A stretch of DNA of 53,076 nt from Streptomyces sp. Ncost-T10-10d (GCF_900091955.1 NZ_FMDF01000219.1:1-53076), one strand, 5' to 3'; shown: positions 8,695 through 17,959, counted from the first letter of the stretch. The notes: generated by a model from the sequence alone, not told the origin. A program made the numbers and translations.

Positions 8695-9546
8695 TCAGCG
8701 GGCGCTCGCCCAGGTGCGCCGCGCCCAGTCGGCGAAGCCGGTCCAGCGGATCTCCGGGTGGGCATCGTGGAGCGCGGGGATGTCGACGCGGTAGCCGGGG
8801 CCGTTCAGAAACGTCCACATCGCGTGCATGTCCGGATTGCCGATGGACGTCAGCGGTACGCGCTCATGGCGTACTTCCCGTCCCAGCGCGGCACCGAGCG
8901 CAGCCGCCATCTGTGCCGGAGTGGGGGCGTCGGAGGCCAGTTCGATACGCCGCCCGACATACGGAGCAGGGTTGAGCAGCACTTCCGCCGCGAACGCGCC
9001 GAGGTCGGGGCGGGCGAGCTGCTGCAACGGCCGATCGGGCGGCAGCGGCAGATCGAGAACACCGTCGAGGATGCGTTCCGCTCCGCCGAGTGCGTTGTCG
9101 AAGAAGTACGTCGGCCCCAGGATTGTGTATGGCACATCACCCACGGTCAGTTCCGCCTCGATGCGAGCCTTGCTCTCGAAGTGCGGTACGCCGCTGTCCT
9201 GGTCGGCCCCGGCGACCGAGCTGAATACGAGATGCGGGACGCGCTCCTGCGCCGCGGCGGAGAGGATGGCACGCCCCTGGCCCACCTCCGCCTCGACACC
9301 GGCCTCGAATGGCGTGGTGAACGCGAAGACACCGGCCACCCCCTTCATGGCCGCGGCGAGCGACCCGCGATCGCTCAGGGAACCCGCCATCACGTCGACG
9401 TCTCGGCCGGCCAGTTTCTGCGCGGAACTGCGACCGGGGTCGCGGACCAGCGCCCTGATCCGGGCCCCGCGGGCCAGCAGGGCGTCGATCACGGCCCTGC
9501 CCTGTCCACCGGTTGCTGCAAGCACCAACACCGGTTCATCAGCCAT
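8695..9546 (-). CDS. NmrA-like NAD(P)-binding protein (atypical SDR)
   Basis: 283 residues with a Rossmann fold: glycine-rich loop VLAATGGQGRAVIDALLARG at the N-terminus, then RALVRDPGR for NADP phosphate recognition, and GVFAFTTPFEAGVEAEVGQG in the NmrA/HSCARG style. It lacks the YxxxK catalytic pair of classical SDRs, as is usual for NmrA-type redox sensors and quinone or isoflavone reductase relatives. ATG at 9546 has GAGAGGAG eight bases upstream. It runs divergently from the broken LLM oxidoreductase gene, with about 200 bases between; such SDR/flavin pairs are common. The physiological substrate cannot be told from sequence. Confidence 0.88.
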   Translation of the reverse strand: MADEPVLVLAATGGQGRAVIDALLARGARIRALVRDPGRSSAQKLAGRDVDVMAGSLSDRGSLAAAMKGVAGVFAFTTPFEAGVEAEVGQGRAILSAAAQERVPHLVFSSVAGADQDSGVPHFESKARIEAELTVGDVPYTILGPTYFFDNALGGAERILDGVLDLPLPPDRPLQQLARPDLGAFAAEVLLNPAPYVGRRIELASDAPTPAQMAAALGAALGREVRHERVPLTSIGNPDMHAMWTFLNGPGYRVDIPALHDAHPEIRWTGFADWARRTWASAR

Positions 9547-9750
9547 CGAAGAACTCCTCTCCCAGCAGAGGGCACCGGATCGGCAGCCGGCCCCAGTGGT
9601 CATCATCCGTGCCGGACGACGGCGCCCGGCGCCGACGCGCGGGAGCAGGGCACTGGAGGGCATGTCCCGGTGCGCTCACAGTCACGACGGTCGTGCACCC
9701 GGCGCCTGGCGTTCCCCACCGCACACGATTGCCGGAAGAAGAAGGACCCA

Positions 9751-10470
9751 TGCAGTTCGGCATCTTCACGGTCGGGGACGTGACCATCGATCCGACCACA
9801 GCCCGCACTCCGTCGGAGCATGAACGCATCAAGGCGATGGTCGACATCGCGCTCAAGGTGGAGGAGGTGGGCCTGGACGTCTTCGCGACCGGTGAGCACC
9901 ACAACCCGCCGTTCGTACCGTCGTCCCCGACCACGACGCTCGGTCACATCGCCGCCCGCACCGAGAAGCCGACCTGTCCACCGCCACGACCCGGATCACC
10001 ATCAACGACCGGTGAAGATCGCCGAGGACTTCGCGATACTCCAGCACCTCGCGGACGGCCGGGTGGACCTGATGCGGGGGCGCGGAAACACCAGCCCCGT
10101 CTACCCCTTGGTTCGGGCAGGGAATCCGGCAGGGCATTGCGCTCGCACGAGACAACTACGCGCTGCTGTACTGGCTGTGGCGCGAGGACGTGGTCGACCG
10201 GGAGGGAAAGTTCCGTACCCCGCTGCAGTCCTTCACCCCGACCCCGCGCCCGCCGGACGGCGTACCGCCCTTCGTCAGGCACGGCTCCATCCGCTCCCTG
10301 AGGGTCGCCGACCAGGCGGCCTACTTCGGCGACGGCTTCCTCCACAACAACATCTTCTGATCGGCCGAGCACACGCGGCGGATGGTCCGGCCGTACCGGA
10401 GGCGGTACGCCCACTACGGTCACGGCCGCCCCGAGGAGGGCACCGCCGATCTCGGCGGTCAGGCCTTCAT
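9751..10470 (+). pseudogene. LLM-class (F420/FMN) oxidoreductase, multiply frameshifted
   Basis: It starts intact (MQFGIFTVGDVTIDPTTART; GLDVFATGEHHNPPFVPSSP) and then continues in other frames: LSTATTRITIND, VKIAEDFAILQHLADGRVDL, and ALARDNYALLYWLWREDVV, with an in-frame TGA after FLHNNIF at about 10360. The order matches a bacterial luciferase-like monooxygenase with its conserved EHH and GRVDLMRGRGN segments. The last third is absent: similarity ends near 10470, where the oppositely oriented ABC-exporter relic begins, so a deletion probably joined them. Confidence 0.8.
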
Positions 10471-11741
10471 GCGGAGGGAACAGCGCGTCCAGCAGAGCCT
10501 CGGCGGTGGGCCGGTCCAGGCCGGCGGTGGGCTCGTCCAGCAGGAGCACCGGGGGGCGCCGCAACACGGCGCGTGCGATCGCGAGGCGCCGCCGCCGCCC
10601 CTGGGACCAGACGCCCGCCGGGGCCCACCGGGGTGTCGAGCGGCAGCGCGGAGAGACCGACCACTTCCTGTACGGCCCGCAAGGCGGCGGTGTCGGCCGA
10701 GGGGGGCGGCTTGACGGAGGTTGGCCGCCACCGTGTCGTCGGCCAGCCAGTCGTCGGCTTCCACCAGGGTGACCGTCTCGGCGACGACCCGGGCCGGCAG
10801 GTCGTGCACCGGCGTGCCGTCGAGGAGGACCGTGCCGACAGGGGCCGGTATCCGTCCGGCGAGCTGTCCGAGCAGCGTCGACTTCCCGCTGCCGTTGGGG
10901 CCGGTGACCAGCACCAGGCCGGGGCCGGACAGGGTCGTGGAGAGGGGTGCAGGCGAGCCGGGAAGCGGCATTCCGTCTGTTTCCAGGACGTGTGAGGTCG
11001 GCCGCTGCCGACCCGCGGGTGGCTCCTCGGCAGCGAGGGGCGCGAGGCGTCCGGCCGCTCCGCCCGCCTGGGTCAGCAGGTGCAGCAGCCGGGGTAGCCG
11101 CTCCAGCAACTCCCACCCAGCGACCATCAGCAGCACCTCGCCCACCACGGAGGCGACCGGCTGAGCCGGGGCCGCGCACAGGGCGATCACCAGCACCGAA
11201 GCCTGGCCGACGGCGGCCAGCAGGCGCAGCGCCGGACGTCCCAGCCGTTCGGCTCGGGCGGCGGCCCACTCGGCGGATTCGACAGCCGCCATCGCGGCCG
11301 TCGCCGACCGTCGCGCCTGCAGTACGGCGTCCAGGCAGCGCAGTTCGTCGAAGGCGGCCCGGCTGCCGAGCAGCACGGTATGGAGCTCGGACCTGGCCTC
11401 GGCAGCGGTGCCCAGATGGGCTCGTGCGCGGCGGTGGGCTCGCCGGGCGCAGACCGGCCCGGCCGCCCAGACGACCAGCTCGGCTGCCCCCAGGAGCGGC
11501 ATCGCCCACAGCAGCAGGATCTCGATCAGGCACGCGGTGGTGACGGCCGCCGCGAGCGGTGCGCAGACGTTCGCGGGCAGACCCGCGGCGGTCTCCACGG
11601 CACAGGTCGTCAGAAACGTCCGGACACGCCGAGGAGCGCGGCACCGCCGAGTTCGGCCGCGATGGCCAGCAGCGTGCCGGTCAGCAGGGCGCGGCGCGGA
11701 GCCGCCATGCGCAGCAGACGCCAGGCGCCGCTCCCGTTCAT
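10450..11741 (-). pseudogene. CydC-like ABC exporter half, frameshifted
   Basis: ATG at 11741 begins AWRLLRMAAPRRALLTGTLL, typical of CydC membrane domains, but this frame stops at 11610. The transmembrane part resumes in another frame (VETAAGLPANVCAPLAAAVT) and leads to an intact Walker A (GPNGSGKST). Past about 10700 the ABC signature region and Walker B (VLLLDEPTAGLDRPTAEALL) again lie in a different frame. CydDC exports thiols and supports cytochrome bd assembly. At least two frameshifts and some deletion make this copy non-functional. Confidence 0.75.
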
Positions 11742-12100
11742 CGGACTCTCCCGTGCCTCAGTGTGATGACCTGGTCCGCCAGCGGCAGCAGTGCCGGACT
11801 GTGGGTGGCGAGCAGGACCGTACGGTCGCGGGCCAGCCGACAGGACCCGCGCTTCAGCCTCCGGGTCGAGGCGCGCGGTGGGTTCGTCCAGGCACATAAG
11901 GGGCGCGTCCCGCAACAGCGCCCGGACCAGAGCCAGTTGCTGGGACCGGCCGGAGGACAGGCCGGCGCCGCGTTCGCCGAGCGGTGTGTCCAGGCCCTGG
12001 GGCAGCGCGGTCAGAAGGTCTTCGAAGCCGAGGGAGACGATGGCGCCGAGCAGGTCGTGGTCGCTCGCGGTGGGCCGGGCCATCACACGGGTCACCTCGC
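11738..12100 (-). pseudogene. CydD-like ABC exporter half, C-terminal remnant
   Basis: Only the end of the nucleotide-binding domain remains: an LSSGRSQQLALVRALLRDA signature helix, Walker B plus D-loop (LMCLDEPTARLDPEAEA), and in another frame the H-loop (TVLLATHSPALLPLADQVIT). Its TGA overlaps the ATG of the CydC relic, preserving the coupling expected of a cydDC operon. The membrane domain and Walker A are missing. Between about 12100 and the GNAT gene there is no recognisable coding sequence. Confidence 0.75.
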
Positions 12101-12225
12101 CGGTGTCGGCGGGGACATCGGTGTGCTCAAGGCTGTCCGTGGTCGCACATACTCCTCGTGATCACACCGCGCCCGTCCACACTTTGCGCCTTGCTCGGCC
12201 AGCTCGAGCTGTTTGTTCGGTGGCG

Positions 12226-12567
12226 TCAGCGTCCCAGCTGGGCGTCGAGCCACGTGAGGACCTCGGGGGTCACGGGGTCGGTGATGTCGGTGAACTCCTG
12301 GTGCTTCTTGAGGAACTCGGCCACGTACGGGCAGACGGGGACGATCCGCATCCCGGAGGCGCGGACGTCGGTCAGGGCCTGCTCGACGAGGATCGCGGCG
12401 AGTCCCTGGCCGGCGTGGGCGTCGTCGATCTCGGTGTGGAAAAAGACCCGCCGGTCGTCGCGGTCGCGGTAGGCGGTCAGGCCGGCGCGCTTGTCGTCGA
12501 CGAGGATCTCGTAGCGGTGGCGGGCGTCGACGCGACGGACGAGGGGGGTAGTGCTCTGCGCGCTCAT
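12226..12567 (-). CDS. Small GNAT-family N-acetyltransferase (PF14542 type)
   Basis: 113 residues. This is the short, single-domain GNAT type: RRVFFHTEIDDAHAGQGLAA contains the acetyl-CoA pyrophosphate loop (AGQGLA), followed by ILVEQALTDVRASG and the conserved IVPVCPYVAEFLKKHQEF tail. Such proteins are typically 90-120 residues and their acceptor substrates are mostly unknown. ATG at 12567 has GAAAGGA upstream. It sits 22 bases downstream of the pirin gene on the same strand, so pirin and this gene are likely one transcript. Confidence 0.88.
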   Translation of the reverse strand: MSAQSTTPLVRRVDARHRYEILVDDKRAGLTAYRDRDDRRVFFHTEIDDAHAGQGLAAILVEQALTDVRASGMRIVPVCPYVAEFLKKHQEFTDITDPVTPEVLTWLDAQLGR

Positions 12568-12589
12568 GACGGTCCTTTCGGTGGCGGGG

Positions 12590-13513
12590 TCAGTGGTGGG
12601 AGGGGTTCTTGCGGGGTGCGATGACGGCGTTCGGCAGGGCGGGGGCGGGCAGCCGGTCGCCGGGGTAGCCGTCGACGCTGCCGAAACGGTCGGAGGCCCG
12701 CTCCCATTCCTCCCGCGCCTCGACGATGTCCTGGTGGCTGCGGCCGATGAAGTTCCACCACATGACAATCTCTTCCCCGAACGGCGTGCCGCCGAGCAGG
12801 ACCGCCCGTGCGCGGTGGTCGGAGGCGTTGGTGAGGGTGAGTGTCGTCCGCCCCGTGGCCACGTAGCCGAGTTCGGCCGGGTGGAGGACCGTGCCGGCGA
12901 GGTGGACGTCGCCTTCGTCGACGAGCAGGCCGTGTTCGAAGGCCGGGTCGATGTCGAGGGCGACGGTGGCACCGGGGTCGAGGAGGAGTTCGGCGCCGAG
13001 GAGCGGGGTGAAGGTGCGGACGGGGGAGGTCTCGCCGGCCAGTGTGCCCAGGAAGACCCTGAGTTCGGCGCCGTCGACGCGGAGCGGCTCAGGGGCATGG
13101 TGCTGGAAGTCGCGAGGGGCGTGGCGGTGTTCGTCGGGGAGGGCCACCCAGAGCTGGACGCCGTGCAGGACGGTGGTGTCGGGTGTGGAGACCTCCGTGT
13201 GGCTGATGCCGTGCCCGCCGGTCATGAGATTGATCTCTCCGGGCCGTACGAAGGCGTGGGTGCCCAAGCTGTCGCGGTGCTCGATCTCGCCGGTGAAGAG
13301 CCAGCTCACGGTCTGCAGTCCGGTGTGCGGGTGAGGGGCGACGTCCATGCCGCCGGAGTCGGCGACCAGGTCGGGGCCGTAGTGGTCGGCGAAGCACCAG
13401 GCCCCGATGAGCGTCCGGGCCCGCTGGGGCAGTGTGCGGCGTACGGTCATGGCGCGCGGGCCGCCCAGCGGGACGTCCCGGGCCGTGAGGACCTCGACCT
13501 CTGTGACACCCAT
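12590..13513 (-). CDS. Pirin-family bicupin protein
   Basis: 307 residues, a full-length pirin: N-terminal cupin with the metal-binding set HPH (H61, H63) and GISHTE (H105, E107), preceded by the hallmark LIGAWCFADHYGP and followed by the pirin C-terminal cupin (EEIVMWWNFIGRSHQDIVEA). Pirins are iron proteins; some have quercetinase activity, others act as redox-sensitive regulators. All four metal ligands are present. The start at 13513 has GAGAGGGG upstream. It is divergent from the AhpD-like gene, and a small inverted repeat lies between them, so the two are probably co-regulated in oxidative or electrophile stress. Confidence 0.92.
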   Translation of the reverse strand: MGVTEVEVLTARDVPLGGPRAMTVRRTLPQRARTLIGAWCFADHYGPDLVADSGGMDVAPHPHTGLQTVSWLFTGEIEHRDSLGTHAFVRPGEINLMTGGHGISHTEVSTPDTTVLHGVQLWVALPDEHRHAPRDFQHHAPEPLRVDGAELRVFLGTLAGETSPVRTFTPLLGAELLLDPGATVALDIDPAFEHGLLVDEGDVHLAGTVLHPAELGYVATGRTTLTLTNASDHRARAVLLGGTPFGEEIVMWWNFIGRSHQDIVEAREEWERASDRFGSVDGYPGDRLPAPALPNAVIAPRKNPSHH

Positions 13514-13532
13514 CTCCCGACCCCTCTCAATG

Positions 13533-13550
13533 TAGTTTCTATTTCAACTA
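13533..13550. promoter_or_regulatory. Inverted repeat between pirin and AhpD-like genes, probable operator
   Basis: TAGTT and AACTA arms are separated by eight bases in an AT-rich island inside very GC-rich DNA, within the 93-base divergent gap. The arm length and spacing resemble MarR- or HxlR-type operators. No such regulator is encoded nearby, so the binding protein is unknown. Confidence 0.5.
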
Positions 13551-13606
13551 TCATGGACGATGATAGCCGTGACGACAACGCCCGGCAACAAACGAAGGAG
13601 CACAGG

Positions 13607-14107
13607 GTGAGCGAGACGGTACAGGTCACGGCAGCCCTCCGGCCCACCGGACGGATCCACCTCGACAAGCAGAGCCCCACCGCGTACCAGGCACTGGTGA
13701 AGACAGCCGATGTCGTCCGTACCACCGCCGCCGATGCGGGTCTCGACCGGATCCTGGTCGAGCTGGTCAACCTCCGCGTCTCCCAGCTCAACGGCTGCGC
13801 CTACTGCCTCGACGTGCACATCCGGGCCGCGCTGCGGGCCGGTGAGACCACCCGGCGCCTCGGCGTGCTCGCCGCCTGGCGCGACACCGAACTCTTCACC
13901 GCCCGCGAGCGCGCCGCCCTCGCTCTTGCCGAGGCCACCACCCACCCCGCCGACGCCCTCGCCCAGGAGCGGGCGTACGCCGAGGCCCACGAGGCGCTGA
14001 GCGACGACGAGCTGTCCGCCGTGATCTGGGTGGCCATCACCATCAACGCCTTCAACCGGGTGTCGATCCTGAGCAAGCACCCGGTACGGGAGACTCCCTC
14101 CCGCTGA
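13607..14107 (+). CDS. AhpD-like carboxymuconolactone decarboxylase-family protein
   Basis: 166 residues. The CMD core has the redox motif NGCAYCLDVH (C64, C67, H71), which in AhpD-type proteins gives alkylhydroperoxidase activity; a true decarboxylase lacks the Cys pair. The flanks fit the family: VELVNLRVSQL before the motif, RLGVLAAWRDTELFTAREAA-like sequence after it, and AITINAFNRVSI at the end. The start is GTG at 13607 with AAGGAG seven bases upstream; an ATG at 13553 in the same frame has no ribosome site. The gene is transcribed divergently from pirin. An antioxidant function is the likely role. Confidence 0.9.
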   Translation: MSETVQVTAALRPTGRIHLDKQSPTAYQALVKTADVVRTTAADAGLDRILVELVNLRVSQLNGCAYCLDVHIRAALRAGETTRRLGVLAAWRDTELFTARERAALALAEATTHPADALAQERAYAEAHEALSDDELSAVIWVAITINAFNRVSILSKHPVRETPSR

Positions 14108-14122
14108 AGCGCATGACCCGGC

Positions 14123-14563
14123 TCACGGCGCGGCGGCCCACCCCGCACCCGGGACCGAGGGTCGCCACAGAACCGCCGCGCCCGTGGCGAGCAGTGCCAG
14201 CGCCACCGCCAGAACGAGGGAGATCCCGATCTTCAGGAGCACGGCTCCGGCGAGGGCGCTCAGGAACATCGCCAGCACGGACAGGATCCGTCGGCCGGGC
14301 CGGGGCGCCGCTCCGCCGGTCGGGCCGGAGTCGGCGGCGAGCCCGATGAGCGTGAGGGTGAGCACGGTCGTCGACAGGTCGGGGACGCCGAGCCGCCGGA
14401 CGACCGCGTTCTGCAGCCGCATCACGAGGCCGAGGAGCACGATCAGGGTGTACCGGACGGCGGTCCCCACCTTGTCGTGCCCCGCGACGGTCGTGCCGAG
14501 CGCCCCGGCGAACAGCACCACCTGTACGGTCATGGCCGAGGCGAGCAACCGGCCTCGGTGCAT
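14123..14563 (-). pseudogene. DUF1275 (YoaK-type) membrane protein, C-terminal remnant
   Basis: The minus strand reads VRYTLIVLLGLVMRLQNAVV, then GVPDLSTTVLTLTLIGLAAD, then two hydrophobic helices. This is the second half of a DUF1275 permease-like protein (GLxMGxQNAxxRxxGxPDLxTTVLT). The N-terminal half is absent and the sequence upstream changes abruptly into the amidohydrolase remnant near 14565, so a deletion fused two unrelated genes. Confidence 0.7.
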
Positions 14564-14564
14564 G

Positions 14565-15290
14565 GCGGACCCGCCACCGCAGATGCTCGCCGGCCTCGCC
14601 GACGACCTCGCCGATCAACTCGGCCTGGCGGACGCCGCCGAGGCGCGCGAGGTCGGCGGACCGGTAGCCACCGAAGTGCGCGACCGGGCTCCAGGCGGGG
14701 GTCACGAGCGGCAGTTCCTCGTCGAGGCCCTCGTACTCGCCGGCGGCGTACACGATGCGGCCTCCCACGACCGTGAGCAGGGACTCGATGTGAGGGATCA
14801 CGGGCTCCGGCACAGTGAAGTAGTCCTCGGAGAAGACCGCGAAGTCGCCCAGGTACCCCGGGCGCAGGACGCCCTTGACGTCCTGTTCGCCGGTGAGTTC
14901 CGCGCCCGCCGCGGTGAACATTGCGAGCGCGGTCTGCCGGTCGACCCGGTTGGACGGCGGGCGGACGAGGACGTCGCCGACGGTGCGGCCGGAGACCAGC
15001 CAGTGGAGAGCGACCCGGGGGTTGTACGTGGAGACGCGGGTGGCGTCGGTGACGGCGCCGACGGTCAGTCCGCGCTCCAGCATGGCCCGGATCGGCGGCG
15101 CGGCGGCGGCGCCGATGCCGTAGCGGCGGACGAAGGCATCGCCCTGGAACGACAGCCGGTTCTGCACCGACAGCGCGCCGCCGTGCGCGGCGATCCGATC
15201 CAGGCTGTCCTCGGTGACGGTCTCGGCGTGGTCGAAGAGCCAGCGGTTGCCGTTGTTTCGGCTCGGGGTGACGGTGTATTTCTGGCAGTG
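14565..15290 (-). pseudogene. YtcJ-type amidohydrolase, remnant of C-terminal half
   Basis: The minus strand encodes NGNRWLFDHAETVTEDSLDR, ALSVQNRLSFQGD, GLTVGAVTDATRVSTYNP and LRPGYLGDFAVFSEDYFTVP, the order found in the amidohydrolase_3 family (H-AETV near the metal site, then TD, then the GxxADFxVLxxD motif). The N-terminal metal-binding HxH half is missing, and the C-terminus runs without a stop into the DUF1275 relic. The 15290-15419 stretch upstream shows nothing recognisable. Confidence 0.7.
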
Positions 15291-15419
15291 CTTCAACCGC
15301 CCCACGACGTCTGGCGTGGCCGAAGCACAATGTTCGGGCCAGCTGTACCCGATACGCTGGGTACAGCTGGCTTTTGGCCACAGCCATGCGGTGCGTCGAC
15401 GCTGCACGGGTGCGGGAAG

Positions 15420-16703
15420 TCAGATGTGTTGCGCCACGAAATCGGCGACCTGCGTGCCGAGTTGTTGGCCTGCCCGGTTGTCGATGGAGGTGTGCTGGCC
15501 GGTCCATATCCGGCTGAGCCACGCTTCGGTGGCGGCGCGTTGGAAGCCGGCGAAGGTTCGGGTGACCCCCTTCGACGTGACCACGAGGTGGTGCTGCGCA
15601 CCGTAGAACCTGGTGAGCGTCGTTGCCGCCGCCTGGCTGAGAGCGCCGTGGGCGGCGGGGTAGGACGGATCCGGGGCGGTCGGCAGCAGGGGGGTCCAGT
15701 TGGGATCGCCGGCGATGCGCGGGTTGTAGTGCGTACCACCGAGCCGGAGGGCGGTCACGGGCCGCCATACGCGGTAGGTGTACTTGGCGTCGTACATCGC
15801 GATCGCGGTGTCGGCGAGGGACAGGTTGAGCTGGGCGAAGACCTTCACCGCCTTCTCCAGGCTTGCGTGCTGGGAGGTGACGAGGCCCTGCGCGATCTGA
15901 TTCCAGACGTTCCAGACGGGCGCTGCCGCCCAGAACTTCCCGGCTGCGGTCTGATCGGGGGTGCGGGTGGTACTGGTCTTTCTTCCCAGGCTCTTGACCT
16001 CATTCAAGGCTGCGGCGTACTCGGCGGTGCTGACGGCCGGCGGCGGCGCCGGGCGGAACTGGCTTCCTTTGGCAAGCACGAACGGCTTGACCGAGCCCCA
16101 GTTGGTGAACACCGGTGTGGGGAAGTCGGGCGGTGTGGCCCGGTAGCCGCCGGCGACGTTCCGGGGACTGAACGGCGGCGGCTTGGTCGAGGACCCATCA
16201 TGGGATCGCAGGCTGATCAGCCTGCGGGCGACCTCGGCTCCCACGCGAATGCCCGCCTGCTTGCCGGGGCCGTTGGGAATCGCGGACAACTGGCTGCTCA
16301 GCCGTCGGTCCACGCTTGCGCGCTTGGCCGGGTACAGGGCCACCAGCACATCGTGGGCTGCTTGGTCCGCTGCGGCGTCTGCACGGGCTCCTCGCGGCGC
16401 CGACACCGAGAACAAGTAGGCAGGGCCGGCCCGGGTGACCGATACCACCGCGTCGTACTCGGCAGCCTGAAGGAGCGCGAAGCTGCGCGTGGGGTGGATG
16501 GTGGGCGGTTGGGCCTTCGGATCGCTCAGGACGGTGATGAGCTCACGGTTCCACTCCACGACCGACATCCCAGAGGGCCCGGTGGCGGCGCGCAGGGTTG
16601 GGGAGTGAGCAGGTGTGGTGGTGGGCCCGAGGGCCAGGCCAGTGAGTCCGGCTGTCAGCGCAGTTCCGGTCAGTGCAGCCAGTATCTTGTGCTTTCCGTC
16701 CAT
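15420..16703 (-). CDS. Secreted vanadium-dependent haloperoxidase (PAP2 superfamily)
   Basis: 427 residues. An N-terminal signal (LAALTGTALTAGLTGLALG) precedes a helical domain with the complete vanadate pocket motif: K-x6-RP (K307 to R314-P315 in KYTYRVWRP), PSYPAAH (catalytic H352) and SR-x5-H-x3-D (S397-R398, H404, D408 in SRIWTGQHTSID). This spacing is characteristic of vanadium haloperoxidases and bacterial homologues. The expected activity is halide oxidation with peroxide, or acid phosphatase if substrate access differs. ATG at 16703 has AGGGAG upstream. It stands alone, flanked by relics, with no biosynthetic cluster to halogenate for. Confidence 0.9.
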   Translation of the reverse strand: MDGKHKILAALTGTALTAGLTGLALGPTTTPAHSPTLRAATGPSGMSVVEWNRELITVLSDPKAQPPTIHPTRSFALLQAAEYDAVVSVTRAGPAYLFSVSAPRGARADAAADQAAHDVLVALYPAKRASVDRRLSSQLSAIPNGPGKQAGIRVGAEVARRLISLRSHDGSSTKPPPFSPRNVAGGYRATPPDFPTPVFTNWGSVKPFVLAKGSQFRPAPPPAVSTAEYAAALNEVKSLGRKTSTTRTPDQTAAGKFWAAAPVWNVWNQIAQGLVTSQHASLEKAVKVFAQLNLSLADTAIAMYDAKYTYRVWRPVTALRLGGTHYNPRIAGDPNWTPLLPTAPDPSYPAAHGALSQAAATTLTRFYGAQHHLVVTSKGVTRTFAGFQRAATEAWLSRIWTGQHTSIDNRAGQQLGTQVADFVAQHI

Positions 16704-17400
16704 ATGCTGTGGCTCCCTGTGGTGGGTGGTGGGCTGGGGCAACCGGTGGTCATACACTTCGACCACGTGGGCCGCTTCGGGCCAGACGGTCAACGGGCAC
16801 CACTGAGCGAGAGGGGAGTCCGCAGCGTGTGCCGCAAGGAAGTACTCCGGGCGCCTGATGCGGAGTCCGACTGGGACATGAAGCCAGTTCCGTCTGCCTG
16901 AGTCCCGTGCTGGGGCGGTCGTTGGAGTATCGCGACCGGACTCACCGGGGGTACCGGCCCTTGAGGCGGCACGCGTCACCCGTGCCCATGTTTCGAGGGG
17001 TTGACCGGGCGCGAGTGGTCCTGCAACCTGATCACCTCTTTGCGTCATCAAGGTCGCTTGCCAGATACAGCCTGCGGGTTCCCGAAGCACGCCGCAACTC
17101 CGGTCTGTGGCCATCTGGCTACAGTCGGCTGCGCCGGTTGCTGGTCGGTGCCCGACGAGCCCCGCCTTTCGCACTGGTGCGACGGTGAGGTCAAAGCGCC
17201 GCATACGGCCGCTTCCCCCGGCACGAGCCAGCGGCCGGTTGCCCGCAGAGCGCGCAGCGGAGAAACGCTTGGGTCGGAGACGGGCATGGTTGGTCCGTAG
17301 GCCCTTCGCAGAGGCCTGCCTCCGACGTGGTGGCCGTAGACGAAGCAGATGGCCGCCCCGGCAGAGGCCGCGGTCACCGCGGCCGCGATTGTGGTGAGCA
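16704..17400. other. Stretch without a recognisable gene
   Basis: About 700 bases upstream of the haloperoxidase. One minus-strand piece near 17330-17410 reads as a hydrophobic helix (LIVSLLTTIAAAVTAASAGA) and may be a membrane-protein scrap, but no start, partner domain or terminator can be tied to it. Confidence 0.4.
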
Positions 17401-17409
17401 GGCTGACGA

Positions 17410-17660
17410 TGAGGCGGTCTCCCTGCTTGCCGTCGCATGAGGACCGCCGGGCCGGTTGTCGACCCGCGCAGGGTCTCATCCATACGCAGGGAGTGCAGCC
17501 GCCCCATGGCGGTGAGCATCCGGGCGAAGTCGGCCCGCCCGTCCGGCGCGGGCAGGGGCAGGGACCGGGTGCCCGTGGCGGGGCCCTGGTTGCCACGCAC
17601 GCTGACCGTCATCGTCCAGCGACCGGCGCTGGTCAGGGTGGCGGTGCCGGTGAAGCAGCC
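17410..17660 (-). pseudogene. Possible FixH/YtkA-like domain remnant
   Basis: The minus strand reads FTGTATLTSAGRWTMTVSVR, then GPATGTRSLPLPAPDG, which resembles the end of a YtkA/FixH-like beta-sandwich (aGxWxxtVxVr). It is followed by RADFARMLTAMGRLHSLRMD, which fits nothing I know. Only about 60 codons are readable and there is no start; weak call. Confidence 0.3.
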
Positions 17661-17662
17661 GG

Positions 17663-17917
17663 ATGCTGCTGACCGGCGACGCGGCCTTTGTCGTCCGGCC
17701 GCACACCGCGGCCAGTGCGGAGAAGGCGGCCGCCGACGCCATTACCCTCTTCACCGCCCCGCAGCAGGTTCCGTCCCTTGATGGCGCCCTGCGGGCGTGG
17801 GAGAAGAACCGGCTCTCTGAAGGGACGGCCCTCTGCCAGCACGGCGTCGGCCTCGGACACCGGCTCGGCCTGGGCGGCCCCGCGACGCCCGCCTCCGCTG
17901 CCGGACCAACCGTCTGA
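17663..17917 (+). pseudogene. FAD-dependent monooxygenase, C-terminal fragment
   Basis: The frame starts straight at the third FAD-binding motif of class A flavin monooxygenases (LLTGDAAFVVRPHTAASAEK) and continues with AAADAITLF and AWEKNRLSEGTALCQHGV, the normal C-terminal helix. The first 300 or so residues, including the GxGxxG dinucleotide fold, are missing. It ends with a normal TGA at 17917. Confidence 0.7.
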
Positions 17918-17959
17918 CGGCCGGGTACCGCAGGCGGGCCCTGGCACAAGGCCCGTCTG

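Noticed and set aside
14184..16901. A 905-codon plus-strand frame opposite the haloperoxidase and amidohydrolase remnant
   Set aside because: It is Gly/Arg/Val-rich with no recognisable domain, and opposite the perfect haloperoxidase motifs.
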